From NCBI RefSeq assembly GCF_014205155.1, contig NZ_JACHMX010000001.1:8742001-8806000 (forward strand): a stretch of 64,000 bases of DNA, written 5' to 3'. This DNA comes from Amycolatopsis umgeniensis (GTDB lineage Bacteria > Actinomycetota > Actinomycetes > Mycobacteriales > Pseudonocardiaceae). The notes under the pieces were generated by a model that worked only from the letters and a program-made list of their open reading frames with translations, made no database searches and was not told the origin of the DNA. The translations under genes and the position numbers were made by a program. Shown here piece after piece: positions 57,714 to 64,000 of this stretch (position 1 is its first letter; each line of letters begins with the position of its first letter).

Positions 57714-58593
57714 GACAGCGCGCCGAGAAGTCGGTGATGGCCGCTGTCAGGCGGCTCGGGTCGAAACGCAGTTCGACCGGGCTGCGGGCCTGGACGAACT
57801 CGGCCTCCGGCATGTCCGCGGCCAGTGTGTCGGCGTCGCCGAACGGGTGGATCGGGTCGCGTTCGTGCCCGATGACCAGGGCCGGGGTCTCGATGCTCCG
57901 CCGGATCGACTTGGGCGGCGCGATCCGGCCGAAGAGCACGCCGTGCAGGAGCGCGGCCATCGGCGCGGGCTGCTGGGACAGCGTGTCGGTGACGACGTCG
58001 ACCCATTGGTTGCCGTGCGGGACGAGTCGCGCGGCCAGTGCCACGCCTTGCACGGTCACCGGCAGGAACCGGGCGGCCAGGAGCAACGGCGCGAAGGTGA
58101 TCAGGCCGGAGACGATCGCGTTGTCCAGCACCGGCATCTCGACGATGAGCCCGAGCGCGCGTTCGGGAGCGGCGACACCGACCTCGAGCGCGACGTTGGC
58201 GCCCAGCGACGTCCCGCCGATGACGGCGGCGTCGATGTCCAGGTGATCCAGCAGCGCCACGGTCTGTTCCGCGAACGCGGGCATGGAGTACAGCCACGAA
58301 TCGGTGGGCCGGTCCGAGTCGCCGTGGCCGAGCAGGTCGAGTGTGATGGCCCGGAATCCCGCGCGCGCCAGCTTGCGGGCGAGCGGGGCGTGCATCCTCC
58401 TGGTCAGCATGATGCCGTGGGTGAGCACGACCACCCGGTCGCCGGAGCCGAACTCGGTATAGGCGAGCCGATGCCCTTCGTGGGTGAAGGATCCCGAGAG
58501 CTCGATCGGCCGTGAGGAGCGTTCTCGCGCCCGTCGTCCGGGGATCAGTGCGGGCAGGTCGGCGACCGCGGTGGCGCTGCTGGCCGGGCTCAT
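57703..58593 (-). CDS. Alpha/beta hydrolase
   Basis: This 296-residue hydrolase has the oxyanion segment VVVLTHGIMLTRRM, DLLGHGDSD, the nucleophile elbow GGTSLGANVALE (Ser in G-x-S-x-G), and a late HERDPIHPFGDADTL. The ATG at 58593 (MSPASSATAV) has GAAGGA upstream and is preferred to longer in-frame starts up to 58689. No signal peptide is seen. The substrate cannot be predicted. It forms a two-gene operon with the GNAT gene and diverges from the enoyl-CoA hydratase-like gene. Confidence 0.87.
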   Translation of the reverse strand: MSPASSATAVADLPALIPGRRARERSSRPIELSGSFTHEGHRLAYTEFGSGDRVVVLTHGIMLTRRMHAPLARKLARAGFRAITLDLLGHGDSDRPTDSWLYSMPAFAEQTVALLDHLDIDAAVIGGTSLGANVALEVGVAAPERALGLIVEMPVLDNAIVSGLITFAPLLLAARFLPVTVQGVALAARLVPHGNQWVDVVTDTLSQQPAPMAALLHGVLFGRIAPPKSIRRSIETPALVIGHERDPIHPFGDADTLAADMPEAEFVQARSPVELRFDPSRLTAAITDFSARCHDR

Positions 58594-58693
58594 ATCCCAC
58601 CGTCCTTCGTCGATCGTCGGTACTCGCCGGTAGTACCAGGAAAGCATCTTGTGACCACCGTGGCACAGTGGCCGTTGGCAGTCTGCCAATCAC

Positions 58694-59554
58694 ATGAGTC
58701 AAGATGACCTCATGACCGCTACAGCTGACAGTCTTCCCGATCTCGTTTCGCTCGAGGTGGAGATCGACGGGCACGTCGCCGAAGTGACGCTGCTCGGTCC
58801 GTCCAAGGGCAACGCGATGGGCCCCGATTTCTGGCGTGAGCTGCCGATCGTCTTCCGCGCGCTCGACGCGGACCCGCAGGTCAGGGCGGTCGTGCTGACC
58901 GGCAGCGGCAAGCACTTCTCCTACGGGCTCGACCTGCCCGCGATGATGCCCAGCTGGGGCGAAATGCTCGGCGGCGACGCGCTCGCGGGCCCGCGGACGA
59001 AGTTCCTCGACGAGGTCAAGACCCTCCAGGCGAGCGTGTCCTCGATCGCCGAATGCCGTAAACCGGTCATCGCGGCCATTTCCGGCTGGTGCATCGGCGG
59101 CGGTGTCGACGTGGTCGCGGCCGCGGACATCCGCTTGGCGAGCGCGGACGCGAAGTTCAGCGTGCGCGAGGTCAAGGTCGCGATCGTGGCCGACCTCGGC
59201 AGCCTGCAGCGGCTCGCGCCGATCATCGGTGAGGGACACCTGCGGGAGCTGGCGTTGACCGGCAAGGACGTCGACGCGGCCCGCGCGGAGAAGATCGGCC
59301 TGGTCAACGACGTCTACGCGGACCAGGAAACGCTGCTGGCCGAGGCCCGCAAGCTCGCGGGAGAGATCGCCACGAACCCGCCGCTGGTCGTGCAGGGCAC
59401 GAAGAACGTCCTGTCGGCCAACACCGAACGCCAGGTCGCCGACGGCCTGCGCTACGTCTCCGCCTGGAACGCGGCGTTCCTGCCCAGCAAGGACCTCGGC
59501 GAGGCGGTGCAGGCCTTCCTCGAGCGCCGCGCGCCCGAGTTCAAGGGAGAGTAG
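58694..59554 (+). CDS. Enoyl-CoA hydratase/isomerase (dienoyl-CoA isomerase-type)
   Basis: This 286-residue crotonase-fold protein contains HFSYGLDLPAM, the oxyanion block GWCIGGGVDVVAAADIRLASADAKFSVREVKVAIVADLGSLQRL and REL-LTG. The acidic residues in REV and VADLG match delta(3,5)-delta(2,4)-dienoyl-CoA isomerase (ECH1) rather than plain hydratases. That enzyme shifts double bonds of odd-position unsaturated fatty acids. An ATG at 58712 (MTATADS) is a possible alternative start. It is followed 39 bp later by an acyl-CoA synthetase, suggesting a fatty-acid use operon. Confidence 0.87.
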   Translation: MSQDDLMTATADSLPDLVSLEVEIDGHVAEVTLLGPSKGNAMGPDFWRELPIVFRALDADPQVRAVVLTGSGKHFSYGLDLPAMMPSWGEMLGGDALAGPRTKFLDEVKTLQASVSSIAECRKPVIAAISGWCIGGGVDVVAAADIRLASADAKFSVREVKVAIVADLGSLQRLAPIIGEGHLRELALTGKDVDAARAEKIGLVNDVYADQETLLAEARKLAGEIATNPPLVVQGTKNVLSANTERQVADGLRYVSAWNAAFLPSKDLGEAVQAFLERRAPEFKGE

Positions 59555-59593
59555 AAAGAACCGGCGGCCAACCAGCGGACCAGGAGGACGATC

Positions 59594-61297
59594 GTGAGCG
59601 TTTCGGAGGCACACCGCACGTTCCGCGAGGCACGGGACTATCTGCAGACCCATCGCGAGGACTACGAAACCGCGTATCGCGACTTCACCTGGCCCCGGCC
59701 CGCCGAGTTCAACTGGGCGCTGGACTGGTTCGACGTCGTCGCGGCCGATCCGGCCAATCAGGACCGCTACGCGCTGTGGATCGTCGAAGAGGACGGCATC
59801 GAGAACCGCTGGACGTACCCGGAGATGGCGCGCCGGTCCAACCAGGTCGCGAACTGGCTGCGTTCACTCGGCGTCGCCAGGGGCGACAGGTTGATCCTGA
59901 TGCTGGGCAACCAGGGCGAGCTGTGGCAGACCATCCTCGCCGCGATCAAACTGGGCGCGGTCATCATCCCGGCCTCGACCCTGCTCGGCCCGGCCGATCT
60001 CACCGACCGGGTCGAGCGGGGCGCGGCGAAACACGTGGTGATCCGCTCCGTCGATGCGCACAAGTTCGAGAACGTCGAGGGCGACTACACCCGGATCGCC
60101 GTCGGTGAACCGGTCGAGGGCTGGCAGTCCTTCGTGGACGCCTACGAGGAAACGGACGCCTTCACGCCCGAGGGCGCGACGGCGGCGGACGACCCGCTCT
60201 TGCTGTACTTCACCTCGGGCACGACAGCGAAGCCGAAACTGGTGCAGCACACGCAGGTCTCCTATCCGGTCGGGCATCTGTCCACGATGTACTGGATCGG
60301 TCTCGAGCCGGGCGACGTCCACCTCAACATCTCCTCACCGGGCTGGGCGAAACACGCGTGGAGCAATGTCTTCGCGCCGTGGAACGCCGAGGCGACGGTG
60401 TTCCTCTACAACTACGCGCGCTTCGACGCGGTCTCCCTGATGGCGCAGATGGAACGATGCGGCATCACCAGCTTCTGCGCCCCGCCGACGGTGTGGCGCA
60501 TGCTCATCCAGGCGGATCTGACCGTGCTGAAGACCCCGCCGTCGAAGGTGGTCGGCGCGGGCGAACCGCTCAACCCCGAAGTGATCGACCAGGTCGAAAA
60601 GGCTTGGGGCGTCACGATTCGCGACGGTTTCGGGCAGACCGAGAGCAGCGTCCAGATCGCCAACACCCCCGGGCAGGACGTCGTGCCGGGCTCGATGGGC
60701 CGCCCGCTGCCCGGCTTCACCGTCGCGCTCGTGGATCCCGTCACCGGTGAGCGCGCGCAGGAGGGCGAGATCTGCCTCGACCTCGACAAGCGACCGGTCG
60801 GCCTGATGACCGGGTACGCCGACGACGACGAGCGTTCCGCCGCGGCCTTCGGAGGTGGCTTCTACCACACCGGGGACGTCGGCTCGGTCGACGAACGCGG
60901 CTACATCACCTACGTCGGCCGGACGGACGACGTCTTCAAGGCGTCGGACTACCGGATCTCGCCGTTCGAACTGGAAAGTGTCCTGCTGGAACACGACGCC
61001 GTCGCCGAAGCGGCCGTCGTCCCGGCGCCCGACCCGATCCGGCTCGCCGTCCCGAAGGCGTACGTCGTCCTCACGAACGGCCATGAGCCGACCGCCGAGA
61101 CCGCTTTGTCCATCCTGGCTTTCTGCCGCGAGCATCTGGCGCCGTACAAGCGGATCCGGCGGCTGGAGTTCGCGGAGCTGCCGAAGACGATCTCCGGCAA
61201 GATCCGGCGGGTCGAGCTGCGGGGACGCGAGAACGACGCCGGCGAGCGGCCGGCGGGGGAGTTCCGCGAAGAAGACTTCCCACAACTGAAGGCCTGA
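59594..61297 (+). CDS. Medium-chain acyl-CoA synthetase-like AMP-forming ligase
   Basis: This 567-residue ANL-superfamily enzyme has the P-loop LLYFTSGTTAKPKLVQHT near 205, DGFGQTESS near 345, YHTGDVGSVDERGYITYVGRTDDVFKASDYRISPFELE near 425, and the catalytic Lys in PKTISGKIRRVELR near 540. The sequence follows ACSM/MACS-type enzymes that activate medium-chain or aromatic acids as CoA thioesters. The GTG start has AGGAGG upstream. It is co-transcribed with the dienoyl-CoA isomerase-type gene. Confidence 0.88.
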   Translation: MSVSEAHRTFREARDYLQTHREDYETAYRDFTWPRPAEFNWALDWFDVVAADPANQDRYALWIVEEDGIENRWTYPEMARRSNQVANWLRSLGVARGDRLILMLGNQGELWQTILAAIKLGAVIIPASTLLGPADLTDRVERGAAKHVVIRSVDAHKFENVEGDYTRIAVGEPVEGWQSFVDAYEETDAFTPEGATAADDPLLLYFTSGTTAKPKLVQHTQVSYPVGHLSTMYWIGLEPGDVHLNISSPGWAKHAWSNVFAPWNAEATVFLYNYARFDAVSLMAQMERCGITSFCAPPTVWRMLIQADLTVLKTPPSKVVGAGEPLNPEVIDQVEKAWGVTIRDGFGQTESSVQIANTPGQDVVPGSMGRPLPGFTVALVDPVTGERAQEGEICLDLDKRPVGLMTGYADDDERSAAAFGGGFYHTGDVGSVDERGYITYVGRTDDVFKASDYRISPFELESVLLEHDAVAEAAVVPAPDPIRLAVPKAYVVLTNGHEPTAETALSILAFCREHLAPYKRIRRLEFAELPKTISGKIRRVELRGRENDAGERPAGEFREEDFPQLKA

Positions 61298-61324
61298 CGG
61301 CCGGCACGCCACACCGCACCCATG

Positions 61325-61387
61325 TGATCAGGGCCGGAACTCGCGTGCTTGATCACGTAACTCGCGTGATCAGAGCCGGAACTCACG
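61325..61387. repeat. Interspersed 21-bp repeats, TGATC...CGCG type
   Basis: Three related units occur in the gap after the acyl-CoA synthetase: 61325-61345 and 61367-61387 agree at 19 of 21 bases (TGATCAGGGCCGGAACTCGCG type), and a shorter 17-base unit lies at 61350-61366. The 24281-24322 tandem has a similar beginning and end. I see no gene in the 61298-61531 gap. Confidence 0.65.
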
Positions 61388-61477
61388 AGATCCGTCCCCG
61401 ATCACGCGTGTGGGTCGAACGACCCACAGCGCGGTGCCCGGAACCGCGTTAGCATCCGAGGCAGTGAATCGTTGACA

Positions 61478-61523
61478 ACCCGTGGGGGTCACGGGTCTCT
61501 CACCTTCCCTGCCTCGAAAGGTG
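61478..61523 (+). promoter_or_regulatory. Structured 5' leader of the M15 peptidase gene
   Basis: A 7-bp stem (61478-61484 with 61490-61496, loop GGGGT) is followed by a 6-bp stem CACCTT/AAGGTG (61501-61506 with 61518-61523). The second stem contains the Shine-Dalgarno sequence GAAAGG, eight bases before the ATG. Folding would hide the ribosome-binding site. It does not match a riboswitch class that I can recognise. Confidence 0.4.
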
Positions 61524-61531
61524 TCCCTGTC

Positions 61532-62290
61532 ATGCGCATTCGTCTTTTACTGCCGATGCTCGCCCTGGTGGCCGGGCTCGGTACCGCGGTGGCCGCTCCG
61601 GCCGCCGCCGATCCCGGCCCGGTGACGTCGGGAGACGTTTCCGTCGCCGACGCCTGTTACTCCTGGGGACGCACACTGTCCGAAGGAGCGTCCGGCGAGG
61701 ACGTCCGGCAATTGCAGATCCGCGTGGCCGGCTACCCCGGTTACGGCGGCGTGCTGGCCATCGACGGCCAGTTCGGCGCGGGCACCAAGGCCGCGGTCAC
61801 CCGGTTCCAGCAGGCGTACGGGCTGGGCGCGGACGGCGTCGCCGGATCGGCCACGTTCACGAAGATCTACGCGTTGCAGGACGACGACTGCTCGCCGGTC
61901 AACTTCACCTTCGCCGAACTGAACCGGTGCAATGCGGACTGGTCCGGTGGCAACGTCTCGGCCGCGACGGCGAAGGCCAACGCGCTGGTGTCGATGTGGA
62001 AGCTGCAGGCGATGCGGCACGCCATGGGCGACCGGCCGATCACCGTGAACGGCGGCTTCCGCAGCGTCGCGTGCAACAACGCGGTCGGTGGGGCGGCCGC
62101 CAGCCGTCATCTGTACGGCGACGCCGTCGACCTCGGGGCCGGCTCGCAGGGCTTCTGCGGACTGGCGCAGCAGGCCCGCAACCACGGGTTCAGTGAAATC
62201 CTCGGCCCGGGCTACCCCGGCCACAGCGATCACACGCATGTGGCTCACCGCGCCAACCGGTTCTGGTCGGCGTCCTCCTGCGGGATCTGA
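61532..62290 (+). CDS. Secreted peptidoglycan-binding M15 zinc D-Ala-D-Ala carboxypeptidase
   Basis: This 252-residue exported enzyme has a Sec signal peptide (about 1-26, ending PAAA). A peptidoglycan-binding domain follows (EDVRQLQIRVAGYPGYGGVLAIDGQFGAGTKAAVTRFQQAYGLGADGVAG, about 55-105). The M15 catalytic domain carries the zinc motif SRHLYGDAVDL near 190 and the final zinc His in HSDHTHVAH near 235. The layout is that of the Streptomyces albus G DD-carboxypeptidase, which trims the stem peptide of peptidoglycan. It stands alone; its leader contains a hairpin over the ribosome-binding site. Confidence 0.92.
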   Translation: MRIRLLLPMLALVAGLGTAVAAPAAADPGPVTSGDVSVADACYSWGRTLSEGASGEDVRQLQIRVAGYPGYGGVLAIDGQFGAGTKAAVTRFQQAYGLGADGVAGSATFTKIYALQDDDCSPVNFTFAELNRCNADWSGGNVSAATAKANALVSMWKLQAMRHAMGDRPITVNGGFRSVACNNAVGGAAASRHLYGDAVDLGAGSQGFCGLAQQARNHGFSEILGPGYPGHSDHTHVAHRANRFWSASSCGI

Positions 62291-62295
62291 CCTCG

Positions 62296-62928
62296 TCACT
62301 CCCAGCGCCACAACGAAGGCGGCCGTCCTCCCTTGGGCAGGGCGGCCGCTTGCTCGGTGGTGCGCCGCAACCCGGGGACCCGCTCCATGGTCCGGCCCAG
62401 ATTGGCCGGATAGGGGCGGTCCCCGGTCAGCGCCTCGGTGGCGTCCAGCGCCTGTGCCGTGGTGAAGATCGGACCCAGGAGTCCGGCGGTGAAGGCGACG
62501 TCCCGCCACAGCCGCTCGGCCAGCAGCGGGCGGCAGTCCGCCACGATCCGATCGTGATCGAACGCCAGCGGGGGGACCTCGTCCAGCGGAGTCCACACCA
62601 CGTTCCCCGGCTCGTCGAGCGCGGGATCCGTGGTGGCCCACAAGGCGATGGAGAGCGTCGGGCCCCGGGGATCGCGATTCGGCTCGTCGAAGGTGGTGAG
62701 CTGCCCCGTCGCCGAGAGCGCGTCCGGCGGCAGCCCCAGTTTGGTGACCACCGCCCGGCCCGCCGCGTCCCGCAACCGTTCCCCGCGCCCGAGCAGCACC
62801 CCCGGCAACGCGAGTTCCCCTTCGAACGGTTCGGCGGCCCGCGCCGCGATTCCCAGCAGCACGGTCCTGGTGCCGGGGGCGAACCTCACCACCAGCACGT
62901 CAACGGACACCGGCGTCGACTCGATCAC
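62296..62928 (-). CDS. NUDIX-domain protein with NrtR-like C-terminal part
   Basis: This 210-residue protein has an N-terminal NUDIX fold (VSVDVLVVRFAPGTRTVLLGIAAR, PGVLLGRGERLRDAAGRAV, LWATTD). The catalytic box is eroded: the REUxEE core reads RAVVTK, so hydrolysis is unlikely. The C-terminal part (WRDVAFTAGLLGPIFTTAQALDATEALTG...LGRTMERVPGL) resembles the winged-helix segment of NrtR regulators. It may sense a nucleotide such as ADP-ribose. A GTG start at 62928 overlaps the stop of the upstream adenylosuccinate-synthetase-like gene (GTGA), so they are coupled. Confidence 0.8.
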   Translation of the reverse strand: MIESTPVSVDVLVVRFAPGTRTVLLGIAARAAEPFEGELALPGVLLGRGERLRDAAGRAVVTKLGLPPDALSATGQLTTFDEPNRDPRGPTLSIALWATTDPALDEPGNVVWTPLDEVPPLAFDHDRIVADCRPLLAERLWRDVAFTAGLLGPIFTTAQALDATEALTGDRPYPANLGRTMERVPGLRRTTEQAAALPKGGRPPSLWRWE

Positions 62929-64000
62929 GCGTTGATTCTCGACCTTGCCTCCGCGACCCGGTAACCGGCCCTGTCCGGGCCGGATCCGGTGACGGCCACC
63001 GGCAGCCGGGCAGCGAACCACGCCAGTGGATCCGGCAGGTCGACGGCGGGGGAGCCGTCGCCGGGCACCACCCGTAGGCCGGCCGCGTCGAGGTGGGTCA
63101 CCGCGAGCGCGTCCACGCCGTCGCAGGCCGCGATCGCGTAGTCCAGCAGCGCTTCGTCGAGATGGCCCGCCCGCCACGCGCCCTGGAACTCGCCGGTGTC
63201 GTTGTGCGCCTCGGGAAAGCGGGCGAGCACTGAGGCGGACTCGGTGGGAAGCGGCCCCGCGCCGTGCCGGGTGAGATAGGTCCGCGTGACACCCAGGACC
63301 GCGTGCGGGCGCCCGCCCAGTAGGTCGCGGGCGTTGTGCGGAGTGGTGGTGGACCAGGTCGTATGCGGATGGAACCCGTGGTGTTGGTCGAGGAGAACCC
63401 CCTGCGCTCCCTCGAAAACCAGCCGCCCGGCCGCCGCGAGCCGTCCCGTTTCGTCCCCGTCGGTGATCCGCACCGCGTCCGCGAAAGCGCGGTACAGCGT
63501 CACCAGTTCGTCCACGCCGTGCCGCGGGACGGCGAGCGGCGCGTAGAACCGCGCGAGCGTGTCGAGCTTGCGCCGCAGCACCGACGGCCGCGCGCAGTCG
63601 GCGACCGTGGGCGCTTCCCCCGGCGTCCCGATCACCTCCTGGTTCTCCACCACCTCACCCGGCAGGGCGCCGGAAAGCAGCGAGTACCAGACGGTCTCGC
63701 CGATGCCCTTCCCGCACGAGCCATGCCGTTCCGCGCCGCGGGCCTCCTCCCTGGCCCGGTTGGCGTGGATGTGGAACGGGGTCGTGAGCAGGGCCCGCCC
63801 GTCCACGCTCAGCAGGGAGAGCGGATTCCGCACGCCGGCCGTTTCGAGCCGCCGGGCTTCGGCCGCCAGCGCGAACGGCTCGACCAGAACGAACCGTGAC
63901 AGGTGGGTGGGCACGCCGGCGAACGTGCCCGCCCCGAACTGGCTGAACGTGTGGTGCCGCCCGTGCGCGACGACGTTGTGCGCGGCCTGCGCGCCCCCGT
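62925..64000 (-). CDS. Divergent adenylosuccinate-synthetase-like (PurA-fold) enzyme, 5' end beyond the window
   Basis: 358 residues lie in the window; the gene begins beyond base 64000. A GTG at 63914 is not the start because PurA-like sequence (GGAQAAHNVVAHGRHHTFSQFGAGT) continues upstream in frame to the edge. Visible PurA landmarks are HGSCGKGIGET, LVFEGAQGVLLDQHHGFHPHTTWSTTT and YLTRHGAGPLPTE. The catalytic His equivalent of NAGHT is kept as AAHNV. The aspartate-binding loop, normally TTGRxRR, reads NDTGEFQGAW, so the amino-donor pocket has changed. It is probably a paralogue that joins another ligand to IMP or a related purine. It is coupled to the NUDIX gene. Confidence 0.82.
   Translation of the reverse strand, partial: GGAQAAHNVVAHGRHHTFSQFGAGTFAGVPTHLSRFVLVEPFALAAEARRLETAGVRNPLSLLSVDGRALLTTPFHIHANRAREEARGAERHGSCGKGIGETVWYSLLSGALPGEVVENQEVIGTPGEAPTVADCARPSVLRRKLDTLARFYAPLAVPRHGVDELVTLYRAFADAVRITDGDETGRLAAAGRLVFEGAQGVLLDQHHGFHPHTTWSTTTPHNARDLLGGRPHAVLGVTRTYLTRHGAGPLPTESASVLARFPEAHNDTGEFQGAWRAGHLDEALLDYAIAACDGVDALAVTHLDAAGLRVVPGDGSPAVDLPDPLAWFAARLPVAVTGSGPDRAGYRVAEARSRINA

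Noticed and set aside
63914..64000. GTG at 63914 as the start of the PurA-like gene, making it complete in the window
   Set aside because: Conserved PurA sequence continues in frame upstream to the window edge, so the gene is cut by the edge.

Overview
The window is about 70% GC. It shows dense actinomycete gene packing, frequent GTG starts and many 4-nt start/stop overlaps, and it carries F420-type and mycothiol-era enzyme families. The gene content and the siderophore type point to a Pseudonocardiales actinomycete, most likely Amycolatopsis; that assignment is inference. I see no tRNA, rRNA, CRISPR array or insertion sequence.

Region 1 (1-31.3 kb) is an iron-acquisition locus. A formyltransferase (cut by the window edge) diverges from an L-ornithine N5-monooxygenase. 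The monooxygenase is followed by one 7,419-residue six-module NRPS and an MbtH-like protein. By domain logic and binding-pocket residues the product is acyl/acetyl-(formyl)hydroxyOrn - Ser - N-methyl-hydroxyOrn - Ser - Ser - hydroxyOrn, an albachelin-type hydroxamate hexapeptide. Next come a siderophore-binding lipoprotein, a heterodimeric ABC half-transporter pair and two FecCD permeases. Five 15- to 19-bp matches to the DmdR/IdeR iron box lie in front of these transcription units, so the locus reads as one iron-repressed regulon.

Region 2 (31.3-43.6 kb) is mixed metabolism. It holds a DMT exporter, a DinB-like protein, a metallo-beta-lactamase-fold hydrolase, an SsuD-type monooxygenase, a class F sortase with a DUF4397 surface protein and a large membrane protein. 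An IclR regulator diverges from the acetaldehyde dehydrogenase/4-hydroxy-2-oxovalerate aldolase pair that ends meta-cleavage pathways. A TetR regulator diverges from an MpaB-type oxygenase and an LLM oxidoreductase, with two palindromic operators between them.

Region 3 (43.7-49.5 kb) is the most unusual part: a four-gene operon encoding a secreted neutral ceramidase, a secreted sphingomyelinase-like phosphodiesterase, a GPH/MFSD2-like transporter and a sphingosine-1-phosphate-lyase-like PLP enzyme. A promoter and a perfect 18+18-bp palindrome sit directly in front. Together they look like a self-contained sphingolipid-degrading system.

Region 4 (49.5-55.5 kb) has an ArsR-controlled SRPBCC/DUF899 operon, then a divergent zinc-limitation locus. 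One arm carries zinc-free ribosomal proteins L28, L33, S14 and S18. The other carries a P-loop-less CobW relative, L31 type B, L32 and a CobW GTPase. A candidate Zur site lies between the arms.

Region 5 (55.5-64 kb) has an ankyrin protein, siroheme synthase, a GNAT acetyltransferase, an alpha/beta hydrolase, a dienoyl-CoA-isomerase-type hydratase, an acyl-CoA synthetase, an M15 peptidoglycan peptidase, and a NUDIX protein coupled to a divergent adenylosuccinate-synthetase-like enzyme that runs off the window. Several families of intergenic palindromes and repeats punctuate the gene ends.
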